NCBI GenBank assembly: GCA_903642235.1
Contig: CAHJWL010000010.1
Coordinates: forward strand, 62,001-126,000
DNA from: Acidobacteriaceae bacterium
GTDB lineage: Bacteria > Acidobacteriota > Terriglobia > Terriglobales > Acidobacteriaceae
Direction of reading: 5' to 3'
DNA: 64,000 nt
Position 1 is the stretch's first letter; the number at the start of each line of letters is the position of its first letter. The position numbers and the translations under genes were made by a program. A model generated the notes under the pieces. That model saw only the letters and a program-made list of their open reading frames with translations. It had not been told where the DNA came from and did no database searches. This document shows positions 18,497-26,947 of the stretch, piece by piece.

Positions 18497-19342
18497 TCAG
18501 AGCATCGCGTAGATCAACCGGGCTGCCGTTCCCCGCAGCTGAAGATGATCCGCACGATCGACAAAATAAAGTGCATTCAACTGGTCTGCGCCGAGATCCT
18601 CCACCAGATGGAAGCCTGCGAGCTCCCTCTGCATCTCCGAAGGAGTCAAGAAGAGCTGAAACGGCTCGCCTGCAGCTTGAACTCGCGCCACAAGGGAGTC
18701 GTGCTCCAGCTGTTCAAGGGGCGGTAACACGGACCGGGGCTGCCCGTAATCGAAGACCAGCCCGCTTCCCGGCGTCGAACCCTGCACGAACTCTAGTGTG
18801 CTTCGAAATGCCGTGCGTGTCAGATACGGCACAACTCCCAACCAGGCGAAGACGGTCTTTGCACTCCGGTCAAAGCCCGCCTTCAACAGCTTGTCTGCCA
18901 ACCGCTCCTGCTCGAAATCTACCGGGACCAGCGCTGCAGTCGTTGGAAGGTGTAATTGGGCTGCCGCAAGCAGACCGCGCTTCCACGCCTGCGTCACAGG
19001 ATGATCCACCTCAAAGACCCGCAAATCGGAGTGAGGATTTCGCAGCGCAAACGTATCCAGACCTGCACCCAGCAGCACATACTGCGCTGCACCCTTCTCA
19101 ACCGCCGCTTTCAGGCAATCTTCAGCAAAGCGGCTGCGCACCACAAGCCAGGCACGCAGCGCCTTTGAGTGCGACCGATCCGCTCGCTGCGGAGTTCGTC
19201 GGAGCTCTTCGCTGTAAGCACTTCCAAGTAGCGACACGGCAAACGGGTCGTCAAAAACCAAAGGCTTGCCATCGTAGATCTGGTGAGCAGCCCGACGCAA
19301 AGCGACACGAAGCGCCGACCGGGATGGTTTCGACCCTTCCAT
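18497..19342 (-). CDS. Class I SAM-dependent methyltransferase, TIGR00027/LCMT-like family
   Basis: The protein has 281 aa. It matches the leucine-carboxyl-methyltransferase-like family common in mycobacteria and acidobacteria: AHQIYDGKPLVFDDPFAVSLLG near the N-terminus, RSRFAEDCLKAAVEKGAAQYVLLGAGLDTFALR (SAM-binding glycine motif GAGLDT), VFEVDHPVTQAWKR, and WLGVVPYLT. Physiological substrates of this bacterial family are unknown. Its start lies 9 bp after the accD stop on the same strand, so it is very likely the last gene of the glyA-DUF4126-accD run; the link to fatty acid synthesis is only positional. Confidence 0.88.
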   Translation of the reverse strand: MEGSKPSRSALRVALRRAAHQIYDGKPLVFDDPFAVSLLGSAYSEELRRTPQRADRSHSKALRAWLVVRSRFAEDCLKAAVEKGAAQYVLLGAGLDTFALRNPHSDLRVFEVDHPVTQAWKRGLLAAAQLHLPTTAALVPVDFEQERLADKLLKAGFDRSAKTVFAWLGVVPYLTRTAFRSTLEFVQGSTPGSGLVFDYGQPRSVLPPLEQLEHDSLVARVQAAGEPFQLFLTPSEMQRELAGFHLVEDLGADQLNALYFVDRADHLQLRGTAARLIYAML

Positions 19343-19351
19343 TCCGGTCGT

Positions 19352-20197
19352 CTACTGTTTGGATTGCATCCAGGAAAGGGTTCGCGCGAGATAGGCTTTG
19401 AGCTCTTTTCTCGGAACGATTGCATCCAGAAAGCCGTGTTCCAGCAGAAACTCTGAGCGTTGAAAGCCCTCCGGCAACTTCTGCCGGATGGTTTGCTCGA
19501 TGACCCGCGGGCCGGCAAAACCGATCAGCGCCCTTGGCTCGGCGATGTTCAGATCACCCAACATCGCGAAGCTGGCTGTCACTCCGCCCGTCGTAGGATC
19601 CGTCATCAACGAGATGTACGGTATCTTCGCGTCATCCAGTCGGCCGAGCGCCGCGGAGATCTTGGCCAGCTGCATCAGCGACGCGATGCCTTCCATCATG
19701 CGCGCGCCACCCGAGGCAGACACGATAATGAGAGGCTGCCGCGCCGCAAGCGCCCGGTCCACGGCGCGCGCGATGGTCTCTCCAACGACCGCTCCCATCG
19801 ATCCACCGATGAAGCCATACTCCATCGCACTCAGGACGACGGCCTGGCCCTCAAGCGTTCCGGTGGCATTAACGATGGCATCGTTCAGGCCGGTTTTACG
19901 CCGCGCCTCGTCCAGCCGCCGCTTATATGGCTTCAGATCCACGAAGTTCAGCGGATCGGTTGACTTCAGATCGAGGTCCACCAACATGTAGCCCGGATCC
20001 AGGAGGTACGAAATCCGGGTGCGCGCATCGATGCGAAAGTGGTGATCACACTTGGGGCAGACAGACAAGTTGTTAACCAGGTCTGCCTTGAAGATGGGAA
20101 CCCGGCAACTCTCACAGCGAATCCATAGACCTTCGGTGCGGACTGTCTTCTGCTCGTCGGTTACGATTCGGTGATCTTCGCGTTTGAACCAGGTCAT
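19352..20197 (-). CDS. accD: Acetyl-CoA carboxylase, carboxyltransferase subunit beta
   Basis: The protein has 281 aa. AccD pairs with AccA to transfer the carboxyl group from biotin to acetyl-CoA, making malonyl-CoA for fatty acid synthesis. The four-cysteine zinc ribbon is visible (Cys28, 31, 47, 50: CESC ... CPKC). The crotonase-fold core carries YGFIGGSMGAVVGE, SASGGARMMEGI, LMQLAKISAAL and TDPTTGGVTASFAMLGD. The start at MTWFKRED is where homologues begin; an upstream extension to 20308 would run into the DUF4126 gene. accA is not in the window. It is flanked on the same strand by DUF4126 (85 bp) and a methyltransferase (9 bp). Confidence 0.97.
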   Translation of the reverse strand: MTWFKREDHRIVTDEQKTVRTEGLWIRCESCRVPIFKADLVNNLSVCPKCDHHFRIDARTRISYLLDPGYMLVDLDLKSTDPLNFVDLKPYKRRLDEARRKTGLNDAIVNATGTLEGQAVVLSAMEYGFIGGSMGAVVGETIARAVDRALAARQPLIIVSASGGARMMEGIASLMQLAKISAALGRLDDAKIPYISLMTDPTTGGVTASFAMLGDLNIAEPRALIGFAGPRVIEQTIRQKLPEGFQRSEFLLEHGFLDAIVPRKELKAYLARTLSWMQSKQ

Positions 20198-20282
20198 AGG
20201 GGGAAGTCTGAAGTGCAGGGGATAACCCCGTAATTGTATCGTTTTCGGATGAGCCTGCCCCGGAGCGCAGCAACCGGCACAG

Positions 20283-20771
20283 CTAAGTCGTAGCGAGACG
20301 CAGCGCAAACACAGTGATCAGGACGACGCAGAAGTCCTCCAGCACCGCCACAGGCCAGTCACGGGTTTTGAAGTGAGAGACAAGAAAATGGCGAACGTGA
20401 TATCCGCTGAACGCGCCGATGAACGCGCCGAGCGTGCCAAGAAGTGCACCTTCCGCAATGGATCCCTTCAGACTCGTGGCCACGATCGCGCCGACCAGAC
20501 CGCCAAAGGCAAGTCGGGACACGAGCGGCCCGGGGCTGATGCGTGAGGGGGTGCTTGAGAGTTTGTCGCCGATGGTCTCTCCCACGACAAACAGGGTGAA
20601 CACAGCAACCGAAATGATGTTTGCGGTCCAGAAAGCCCATGTGTGCTGTACGGGAAGAAGACGCAGCCACGCAAACCAACACACGACGGCAATCGGCGTC
20701 ATCGCCCGGCAACCCGTTGCGACACCCAGCAGAGGAATCGCCAGGATCCAGCTCAGGACTGTTGCTGCCAT
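20283..20771 (-). CDS. DUF4126-type small integral membrane protein
   Basis: The protein has 162 aa with four to five hydrophobic segments (about 4-20, 24-40, 48-64, 92-118, 142-160). GCRAMTPIAVVCWFAWL near the N-terminus and GETIGDKLSSTPSRISPGPLVSRLAFGG in the middle resemble the DUF4126 family, which has no assigned biochemical role. It lies 63 bp after glyA and 85 bp before accD on the same strand. The family assignment comes from pattern memory and should be treated as likely, not certain. Confidence 0.8.
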   Translation of the reverse strand: MAATVLSWILAIPLLGVATGCRAMTPIAVVCWFAWLRLLPVQHTWAFWTANIISVAVFTLFVVGETIGDKLSSTPSRISPGPLVSRLAFGGLVGAIVATSLKGSIAEGALLGTLGAFIGAFSGYHVRHFLVSHFKTRDWPVAVLEDFCVVLITVFALRLATT

Positions 20772-20834
20772 CAGAAGCTCCTGGAGTTCGGATGTGCGCT
20801 CTTCAGAACGTACTGCTCGACGCAGTCTGGAGGA

Positions 20835-22097
20835 TCAGCCCCGAAGAAAGCCGTACAGAGGAAATTGGTTGGCGAGATCAAGCACCTCAGCCTTGATGCG
20901 GGCCAGATGAGCGGGATCCGAGCGGTGCTCGAGTGCCTCGACGATCCAAGCCGCGACCTGCTTCATCTCCGCCTCCTTCATGCCTCGGGTCGTGAGCGCG
21001 GGTGTGCCGAGACGGATCCCGGATGGTTTGAGCGGAGGATTCGTGTCATACGGAATAGCGTTCTTGTTGACGGTAATGCCTGCCTCACCGAGAGCATGCT
21101 CGGCCTCGGACCCCAGCATGCCGTGCGCAAAGACATCAACCAGCATCAGGTGTGTATCCGTGCCGCCGGAGACAATCCGAAAGCCCTTCTCCATCACCGC
21201 TGCAGCAAGCGCGCGAGCATTGGCGACCACCTGATGCGCATAGGTCTGGAAGTCTGGCTGGAGGGCTTCGCGAAAGGCAACTGCCTTGGCGGCAACCACA
21301 TGCATCAACGGACCACCCTGCTGCCCGGGAAAGACTGAACGATCGATGCCTGCGGCAAACTCCTTTGAAGTCAGAATCAGGCCGGAGCGCGGACCACGCA
21401 GCGTCTTATGCGTGGTGGTCGTCGTGACATGAGCGTGCGGCACGGGGGATGGGTGCGCTCCGCCGGCTACCAGACCGGCGAAATGAGCCATGTCCACCAC
21501 CAGATACGCGCCTACCTTATCCGCAATCGCCCGCATGCGAGGGAAATCGAAGTGGCGGGAGTAGGCGCTGCCGCCGCCGATGATCATCTTCGGCTTCTCG
21601 CGTGTGGCGAGATCCTCAATCTGGTCGTAGTCAAGCGTCTCCGTATCCTGCCGGACCTGGTAGCCACACACGCGGTACAGCTTGCCGGAGAAGTTCAGCT
21701 TGTGGCCATGTGTCAGGTGGCCACCATGCGCGAGATCGAGGCCGAGGATCGTGTCGCCCGGTGTGAGCAGCGTCATGAACGTAGCGGCATTCGCCTGCGA
21801 ACCGGAGTGTGGCTGCACATTCGCGTGCTCCGCGCCGAAGAGCTGTTTTGCGCGATCACGCGCCAGATTCTCAACAACATCCGCGTATTCGCAGCCGCCG
21901 TAATAGCGCTTGCCCGGGTAGCCTTCAGCATATTTGTTCGTAAAAACAGTGCCGGCGGCTTCAAGCACGGCGCGGCTGACGAAGTTCTCGGAGGCGATCA
22001 TCTCAAGGCCTTCGTGCTGACGAAGGACCTCGTTGCGGATCTGCTCGGCGATCTCCGGATCCGCGGAGGCAAGGGGTGCGTTGAAGTCAGTGGGCAT
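20835..22097 (-). CDS. glyA: Serine hydroxymethyltransferase
   Basis: The protein has 420 aa. It is a PLP enzyme that interconverts serine and glycine with tetrahydrofolate, supplying one-carbon units. Diagnostic motifs are [47 protein letters not shown], the PLP lysine in [14 protein letters not shown] (about residue 229), [19 protein letters not shown], and the C-terminal [13 protein letters not shown]. It is the first gene of a minus-strand run that continues with DUF4126, accD and a methyltransferase. A 103-bp gap separates it from the divergent PfkB kinase gene, leaving room for back-to-back promoters. Confidence 0.98.
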   Translation of the reverse strand: MPTDFNAPLASADPEIAEQIRNEVLRQHEGLEMIASENFVSRAVLEAAGTVFTNKYAEGYPGKRYYGGCEYADVVENLARDRAKQLFGAEHANVQPHSGSQANAATFMTLLTPGDTILGLDLAHGGHLTHGHKLNFSGKLYRVCGYQVRQDTETLDYDQIEDLATREKPKMIIGGGSAYSRHFDFPRMRAIADKVGAYLVVDMAHFAGLVAGGAHPSPVPHAHVTTTTTHKTLRGPRSGLILTSKEFAAGIDRSVFPGQQGGPLMHVVAAKAVAFREALQPDFQTYAHQVVANARALAAAVMEKGFRIVSGGTDTHLMLVDVFAHGMLGSEAEHALGEAGITVNKNAIPYDTNPPLKPSGIRLGTPALTTRGMKEAEMKQVAAWIVEALEHRSDPAHLARIKAEVLDLANQFPLYGFLRG

Positions 22098-22200
22098 AGT
22101 GCCATCTTATGCTCGCTACCGCGCGTGTGCGGGCCGCCGGTATGGTCCCTTCCGGCTCTCTTTCTGCCACGCGGCCTCCTTGTCCATTTACAGTAGCGTC

Positions 22201-23148
22201 ATGCCCGCTCTCCCTATGGTCGATCTCGTCGGCGTCGGTCTGAACGCCACAGATACGGTCATCCCGGTCGTTGACTTCCCTGCCCGCGGGTCAAAAGTCG
22301 AGTTTCGCCAGTCGAGCGTACTGCCGGGCGGGCAGGTGGCCACCACAGTCGTCGCCTGCCAGCACTGGGGTCTTCAAACCCGCTACGTGGGTAAACTGGG
22401 TGAGGATGACGCAGCCGACCTTCATCGCAAGGCATTTGCCAAGGCCGGCGTCGAAACACAACTCCTGACCGTGCCCAACGGCTCCAGCGCTCAGTCCATC
22501 ATCCTTGTGGACGGAGGCGGCGAGCGAACAGTTCTCGGGCGCCGCGACGATCGTCTCACCCTGCACCCCTCTGATCTTGATCGTGACTGGATCACCTCGG
22601 CCCGCTCACTTCATGTGGATGGCTACGACACCGCAGCCGCTACGCGTGCCGCGACCTGGGCGCGCGCCGCGGGTATCCCAGTCATCGCCGATCTCGACGA
22701 ACTCTACCCCGGCGTTGAAGGTCTACTCGCACATGTTGATTACCTGATTGCCAGCCGCGACTTTCCCTGTCGCCTTATGGCTGAGGCCAATCTCGAGAAG
22801 GCGCTTTTCAAGATGCAGGCCCGCTTTGGCGGGACACTCACGGCCGCGACACTCGGCGAACAAGGTGTTCTGGCGTGGGATGGCCGACATTTCCATCACA
22901 CAGCCGCCTTCAGGGTGCCCGTTGTCGACACCACGGGAGCTGGCGACATCTTTCATGCCGGCTTCATCTACGGCCTGCTGCAGGCCTGGCCCCTTGAGCG
23001 CCAGCTGGATTTTGCCTGCGCCGCGGCCGCGCTTAATTGCAGTTCGGTCGGCGCCCGCGGTGGCATTCAGCCCCTCGACGCCATTGAGAGTCTCATGGCC
23101 GGCGGCGTTCGGTATCCAGCACCCAGCGTCCTGGCCGCCCTTCGCTAG
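22201..23148 (+). CDS. PfkB/ribokinase-family carbohydrate kinase
   Basis: The protein has 315 aa from the ATG at 22201 (MPALPMVDLVGVGLNATDTV); a second ATG five codons later is possible. The PfkB signatures are GGQVATTVVACQHWGLQTRYVGKLGEDD near residue 45 and VDTTGAGDIFHAGFIYGLL near residue 250, with the catalytic Asp in TGAGD. The family phosphorylates sugars or nucleosides at a hydroxymethyl group; the exact substrate cannot be read from the sequence. It is transcribed alone, divergently from glyA, and converges with the PEP-CTERM gene across a GC-rich hairpin. Confidence 0.92.
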   Translation: MPALPMVDLVGVGLNATDTVIPVVDFPARGSKVEFRQSSVLPGGQVATTVVACQHWGLQTRYVGKLGEDDAADLHRKAFAKAGVETQLLTVPNGSSAQSIILVDGGGERTVLGRRDDRLTLHPSDLDRDWITSARSLHVDGYDTAAATRAATWARAAGIPVIADLDELYPGVEGLLAHVDYLIASRDFPCRLMAEANLEKALFKMQARFGGTLTAATLGEQGVLAWDGRHFHHTAAFRVPVVDTTGAGDIFHAGFIYGLLQAWPLERQLDFACAAAALNCSSVGARGGIQPLDAIESLMAGGVRYPAPSVLAALR

Positions 23149-23211
23149 CATCACTGAAGGAAGACTGCACAGCGCTCGTCGGCAGCCCATCTCGTAACGG
23201 AACACGAAAGA

Positions 23212-23237
23212 GCCGGACGGGAGACTCCCCGTCCGGC
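23212..23237 (-). terminator. Terminator hairpin between kinase and PEP-CTERM genes
   Basis: A stem of about 10 bp (23212-23221 with 23228-23237) has a small loop and lies 45 bp past the stop of the minus-strand PEP-CTERM gene. On the minus strand it is followed by TCTTTC. It could also serve the convergent kinase gene, which ends 64 bp before it. Confidence 0.7.
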
Positions 23238-23281
23238 GATCCTCGCCATACCCGATCAGTTTGCCGCTGACCGGATCTCTT

Positions 23282-24025
23282 TTACTTCTTGAAGCGACGG
23301 CGAACCAGGCCGCTTACACCCGCCAGGCCCGTACCGAGCAGCGCCAGTGAGCTTGGCTCAGGAACGGCGGTGTCCGTCACAGATACGCCATCGAGCAGCG
23401 ACATCGGGGGCTCACCATTTGGAGTACCGATCGCCAGGAAGGAGAGCACCTCAGTCGTGTTCGTCGCGGTGAAGGTCAGGCTCTCGCTCCGCCATCCCGT
23501 AAATCCATGGTTGACGTTGTTCAAGATCTCGGTGTTGATCGTCTGGTTGCCCAGACTGACCGCGAACTGCTCAGTCGTCGGACCGGTGAAACCATACTGT
23601 TGTGCGCCCGCGAAGAAGAACTTCACCGTTGTCGCCGCACCGACCGTCAGACCAGAGAGCGTCTGGGAAAGCGGTCCCTGCTGAAAGGCACCGTCCATTG
23701 CGAGATAGTTGCCACCGTTCGGGCTTGCACCAAGCCCATTGGCGGATCCATTTCCCGGTCCCCAGAGCGAAACATTGCCGTACTGGCCAGCGGCACCCGC
23801 CTTGTCCGCCGTTCCTGGCAAGAAGACGAAGTTGTAGCCGGTGCTGGTCCATCCCGTTACCTGCTGCGAAGGATACTGAGATCCGAACTCTGAGGACTGT
23901 TTGGTCAAAGTCTGCTCAAAGCCGCCATTGACGACATTGATGATGTTGGCATGGGCGGCAGGAGCAAGGGTTGAAAGAGCGATGGTGGCGAGGACAGCAA
24001 GATTGGAAGGCAGAAGAGACTTCAT
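23282..24025 (-). CDS. PEP-CTERM sorting-domain exported protein (paralogue 1)
   Basis: The protein has 247 aa. Signal peptide MKSLLPSNLAVLATIALSTLAPAAHA. The mature domain begins NIINVVNGGFEQTLT and is a beta-rich jelly-roll-like module with VTGWTSTGYNFVFLPGTAD and SPNGGNYLAMDGAF. It ends with a textbook PEP-CTERM tail: VPEPSSLALLGTGLAGVSGLVRRR, then FKK. Such tails are cut by exosortase and target proteins to the surface or exopolysaccharide matrix; the exosortase gene is not in this window. An AAGGA ribosome-binding site precedes the start. It is closely related to the gene at 25599-26369 across its full length. A longer frame up to 24154 lacks coding character. Confidence 0.93.
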   Translation of the reverse strand: MKSLLPSNLAVLATIALSTLAPAAHANIINVVNGGFEQTLTKQSSEFGSQYPSQQVTGWTSTGYNFVFLPGTADKAGAAGQYGNVSLWGPGNGSANGLGASPNGGNYLAMDGAFQQGPLSQTLSGLTVGAATTVKFFFAGAQQYGFTGPTTEQFAVSLGNQTINTEILNNVNHGFTGWRSESLTFTATNTTEVLSFLAIGTPNGEPPMSLLDGVSVTDTAVPEPSSLALLGTGLAGVSGLVRRRFKK

Positions 24026-24426
24026 GGCGTGAGAAGATCCTTGTCGTAGTGACATTTTTCTGGTTGCTTCCTCATGTATCGAGCAGGAAAGCTGACCATT
24101 TTGTTTCGATTTGTCTGCCTTTCCATAAAGCAACTCTCTCGCCAATGGCAGCATCGCTGTTCATTGCTGCACAAAACGCCAGTTTCTGCAGGTTTAAACA
24201 AGAAAACGTCTCGTAAGGAGACGTTGTATCCAGGTATTTACCCATCCGTGGAAATCTTTTACCCATGCATGCGGGGGCAAACGCACGGGGTAACTGCTCG
24301 CTAACTCTAAAGAATGCGAGAAGTTACCGGTGCAGGTGTTACTTTGCAATCCAAAAGTACTTTCCGGTAACGCGACTCTGCCTCGGCCACCCGGCCTGGC
24401 CATCCGAAGGCGAAGTGTTCATTTGT
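24026..24426. other. Structured 401-bp intergenic region upstream of PEP-CTERM gene
   Basis: No gene is visible. Besides the T-run hairpin there is a longer inverted repeat at 24283-24333: a 13-bp stem with one mismatch (24289-24301 with 24316-24328) extended by four further pairs across a small internal loop. A direct repeat of TTTACCCAT-type words lies at about 24236-24269. GC is visibly lower than in the flanking genes. On the minus strand this would be the leader of the PEP-CTERM gene or the trailer of the desaturase gene. Confidence 0.5.
24205..24225 (-). terminator. Hairpin with T-run, terminator or attenuator
   Basis: A perfect 8-bp stem (24205-24212 with 24218-24225) and 5-nt loop are followed on the minus strand by TTTTC. 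It lies about 200 bp downstream of the sterol-desaturase-family gene and about 180 bp upstream of the PEP-CTERM gene start. It may end the former transcript or attenuate the latter. Confidence 0.6.
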
Positions 24427-25368
24427 TCATTTTTCCCGGATGAGCTCAGGCGCGTCCGCCGCATGCGCAGCCCGAGTTTCTCCGGGCAGACTCGCGGCCC
24501 TCGCCGACGCAGCTTGCTCTGCGGGTGCGCTCGGCTTCCGCCATAGCAGGAATGGCTCTACCAGCTGGCCAAACAGAACTGGCGATACCGGCGCATCGAT
24601 CCCGTACCGCTCCGGCTGCTTGTCCGGCGGTAAATGCAGTGTTCCAAAGATCCGGTCCACCCACGGCAGCAGCGCCGCATAATTCTTGTTGTAGAGTTGC
24701 GGCGAGTCGTTTGTGTGGTGCCAGTGATGAAAGGCAGGCGTCGCCACCAGCCACTCCATGGGGCCAAACCGCCACTTCACATTCGCATGGATGAAGAAGC
24801 CCCAGATCGTGCCCAGCAGTACCACAAGCACCGGGATCAGGCTGCCTTCCTTTGTCGCTGGCGACCCCAGACCCAGCACATACAGCGGTACCAGACCGCA
24901 CAGCCGCGTAAACACCATATCCACCGGATGCGCTCGCGTGTTCACCAGGTAATCCAGGTGCTCGGCGCTGTGATGGATTGCGTGAAATCGCCAGAGCAAC
25001 GGGATCTCATGACTCCATCGATGGCCCCAGTAAAATCCCACCTCGCCAACCAGAATTGATGTTGCGACTCTCGCCCACACCGGCCACGCCGCCACAGCCA
25101 TCGTAAAACCGGCAGGAATCACCCGGTGGATGCCCCATGCCAGCGGGGCCAGCGGCACACTTAACAGAACGCTCGGCAGCAGGCTACTTAGGAAGTAGTA
25201 TCCAAGGTCGGTTACAAATCCCTTGCGGAAGATCTCCTTGGGATGCGACGCAAACAGCCGCTCCAGCGGCGTAAAGATTGCCGCGAGCAGCACCAGCCAC
25301 ACACACAACCGCAGCACCTGCATCGCATGCGCCAGCAACTGAGGATCGAGAGAGTCCAGCACGTCCAT
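24427..25368 (-). CDS. Sterol desaturase / fatty acid hydroxylase superfamily membrane protein
   Basis: The protein has 313 aa. This di-iron integral membrane family hydroxylates or desaturates lipids. The three histidine clusters are present: HRWSHE (about 118), HAIHHS (about 131) and HHWHH (about 216). Four or more TM segments are visible (about 18-36, 55-75, 85-105, 185-200). The C-terminal 40 residues are Ala/Pro/Glu-rich and probably disordered. It lies between two paralogous PEP-CTERM genes on the same strand, though terminator-like hairpins on both sides suggest separate transcripts. The substrate could be a fatty acid, hopanoid or carotenoid; the sequence does not decide. Confidence 0.9.
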   Translation of the reverse strand: MDVLDSLDPQLLAHAMQVLRLCVWLVLLAAIFTPLERLFASHPKEIFRKGFVTDLGYYFLSSLLPSVLLSVPLAPLAWGIHRVIPAGFTMAVAAWPVWARVATSILVGEVGFYWGHRWSHEIPLLWRFHAIHHSAEHLDYLVNTRAHPVDMVFTRLCGLVPLYVLGLGSPATKEGSLIPVLVVLLGTIWGFFIHANVKWRFGPMEWLVATPAFHHWHHTNDSPQLYNKNYAALLPWVDRIFGTLHLPPDKQPERYGIDAPVSPVLFGQLVEPFLLWRKPSAPAEQAASARAASLPGETRAAHAADAPELIREK

Positions 25369-25515
25369 TCTTTGTTCCTACCTGCGAGAGCAGGCTCGCT
25401 CCAGCACGCCAATCCGCCCGGCAGTTCCACCGTACGCCGAGTTTGGCCGCACTCTCTACAACTCTTGAGGAACCCCTACGGTCCATAGTGCCCCATGGGG
25501 GCCTCACTCTGGAGA

Positions 25516-25556
25516 GGCTGCGCAAGGCGGACGGCCTTTGCCCGCTTTGCGCAGCC
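25516..25556 (-). terminator. Long hairpin after PEP-CTERM paralogue 2
   Basis: A 15-bp stem with one G-U pair (25516-25530 with 25542-25556) encloses an 11-nt loop, 43 bp past the stop of the 25599-26369 gene on the minus strand. There is no clear T-run, so it could be a terminator or an mRNA-stabilising 3' structure. Confidence 0.6.
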
Positions 25557-25598
25557 CTCACTGGTTTCCGCACCGGACATAGTCCGGAGTGAGCCGGT

Positions 25599-26369
25599 TT
25601 ACCTCTTGAAGCGCCGACGAATCAGCCCACTCACGCCCGCAAAGCCCGTCGCCAGCAGCGCCAGCGAGCTCGGCTCCGGAACCGCGTTTTGCGAGACGCT
25701 CACGCCATCCAGCAGCACATTCGGTGGCTCCCCGCCCGGCGTTCCCTTGGCCAGAAACGACAGCAGCTCCGTCGATCCAGTCGGTGTAAACGTCAGCTGC
25801 GCCGTCTTCCAGCCGGTGAAGCCATGGCTGGCGGTGTTAAGGATTGCCGTGGTCAGAGTCTGTTCGCCCAGGCTGACCAGCAGCTGCTCGGTCGTTGCGC
25901 CGCTAAAGCCATACTGCTGCGCCCCCGCCCAGTCGAACGAGACCGTCGTCGCGACGCCGGCAGTAAGACCACTGAGCAGCTGCGACACCGGACCTGTCTC
26001 GAAGACACCATTCAGCGCCAGATAATTGCCGCCGTTCGGACTTCCCGTCAGGCCATTGTTCGAGCCGTCTCCCGGTCCCCAAAGCTTCAGAGGGTTTGAG
26101 GGCCCGCCAAACTGCCCAACCGCTCCCGTTGTATCGGCCGTGCCGGGCAAGAAGACGAAGTTGTATCCGCTGGTGGTCCAGCCGGTCACCTGCTGCTGTG
26201 CATACTGGGCCCCAAACTGTGACGAATTCTTTGTCAGTGTCTGCTCAAAACCGCCATTAACAACGGTTACGGGCGCAGCATACGCCGAGGCGGCCATGGC
26301 GGCGAGCGCCATAGCTGTGCACACAGCGATCCGATGAGATCCAACAGAACGAACGATTGATGCCTTCAT
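25599..26369 (-). CDS. PEP-CTERM sorting-domain exported protein (paralogue 2)
   Basis: The protein has 256 aa. Signal peptide MKASIVRSVGSHRIAVCTAMALAAMAASAYA. The mature part starts APVTVVNGGFEQTLTKNSSQFG and keeps VTGWTTSGYNFVFLPGTAD, SPNGGNYLALNGVF, GAQQYGFSGATTEQLLVSLG and HGFTGWK, each matching paralogue 1. The C-terminus is VPEPSSLALLATGFAGVSGLIRRR plus FKR. The start has an AAGGA site. The two paralogues flank the desaturase-family gene, which points to a local duplication. The surface location is inferred from the exosortase signal. Confidence 0.93.
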   Translation of the reverse strand: MKASIVRSVGSHRIAVCTAMALAAMAASAYAAPVTVVNGGFEQTLTKNSSQFGAQYAQQQVTGWTTSGYNFVFLPGTADTTGAVGQFGGPSNPLKLWGPGDGSNNGLTGSPNGGNYLALNGVFETGPVSQLLSGLTAGVATTVSFDWAGAQQYGFSGATTEQLLVSLGEQTLTTAILNTASHGFTGWKTAQLTFTPTGSTELLSFLAKGTPGGEPPNVLLDGVSVSQNAVPEPSSLALLATGFAGVSGLIRRRFKR

Positions 26370-26947
26370 AAAGAGACGTTCCTTGTCGAGTGAGAGTGTT
26401 GTTCGAGGCCGTACCCCGATGTCGCGGAGCTTTGCCCAACCAGTAGCCCCAGATAAGTCAGGACTAATCTCCCCCTTTGCAAGAACCTGGCCAGAGTGCC
26501 AACTCTTGGCACTCTCAGTAAGCCACCCTCCACTGACACTTAACTTTTCGCGCCGGAGGCGCATCGCACGACACTATGCAAACAAAAGCGATCTACAGGA
26601 GAAATCAAAGGGATTCTGACTATTAACGCTGGATTAACCCTTGGTAGAACGCACGAGGGGTGCCGGGTCTGGCTCACCGGTCCTCAGGTCTATGCAGGTG
26701 CTCTCACGATGCCAACTTCTGGAGACTCCAGCAAGCGCTTTTCATCTTCCGTCGCACAAATACGAGCCACACCGGCACCTCAGCCAACAAGCCTCGGTCT
26801 GCTTGGCTCAGGTGCTTTGGGTGTTCTCGTCCTATACGTGCTCTCCAATGGCCAGGCGAGCACACCAGGCCAGCGCGTCGAAATCTGCACAAGCACCTTA
26901 CGTGACGCGCAGATCTCGACCATCTGCCTGTGCGAGTTGCAGGAGAG
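26370..26947. other. Intergenic region with no intact gene
   Basis: This is 578 bp upstream of PEP-CTERM paralogue 2 and downstream of the 26948-27346 gene. It carries the paralogue's leader and, on the plus strand, a stretch resembling a decayed PEP-CTERM tail (listed separately). Nothing else was identified. Confidence 0.5.
26709..26871 (+). pseudogene. Possible remnant of a PEP-CTERM gene
   Basis: One plus-strand frame reads PAPQPTSLGLLGSGALGVLVL, which resembles the PEP-CTERM core (PEPxSLxLLGxGxxGVxG) with Q replacing the key Glu. The basic RRR cap expected after the hydrophobic run is missing in this frame; arginine-bearing residues appear in a neighbouring frame instead, as would follow a frameshift. 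No signal peptide or upstream domain is recognisable. It lies near two intact PEP-CTERM genes, which supports a decayed relative, but chance similarity is possible. Confidence 0.3.

Noticed and set aside
18436-19401. 321-aa plus frame opposite the methyltransferase
   Set aside because: Low-complexity shadow; the minus frame has clear methyltransferase motifs.
24268-24300. GGGGCAAACGCACGGGG-like stretch suggesting a c-di-GMP riboswitch
   Set aside because: It is on the plus strand with no downstream plus gene, and the paired core of the riboswitch is not present.
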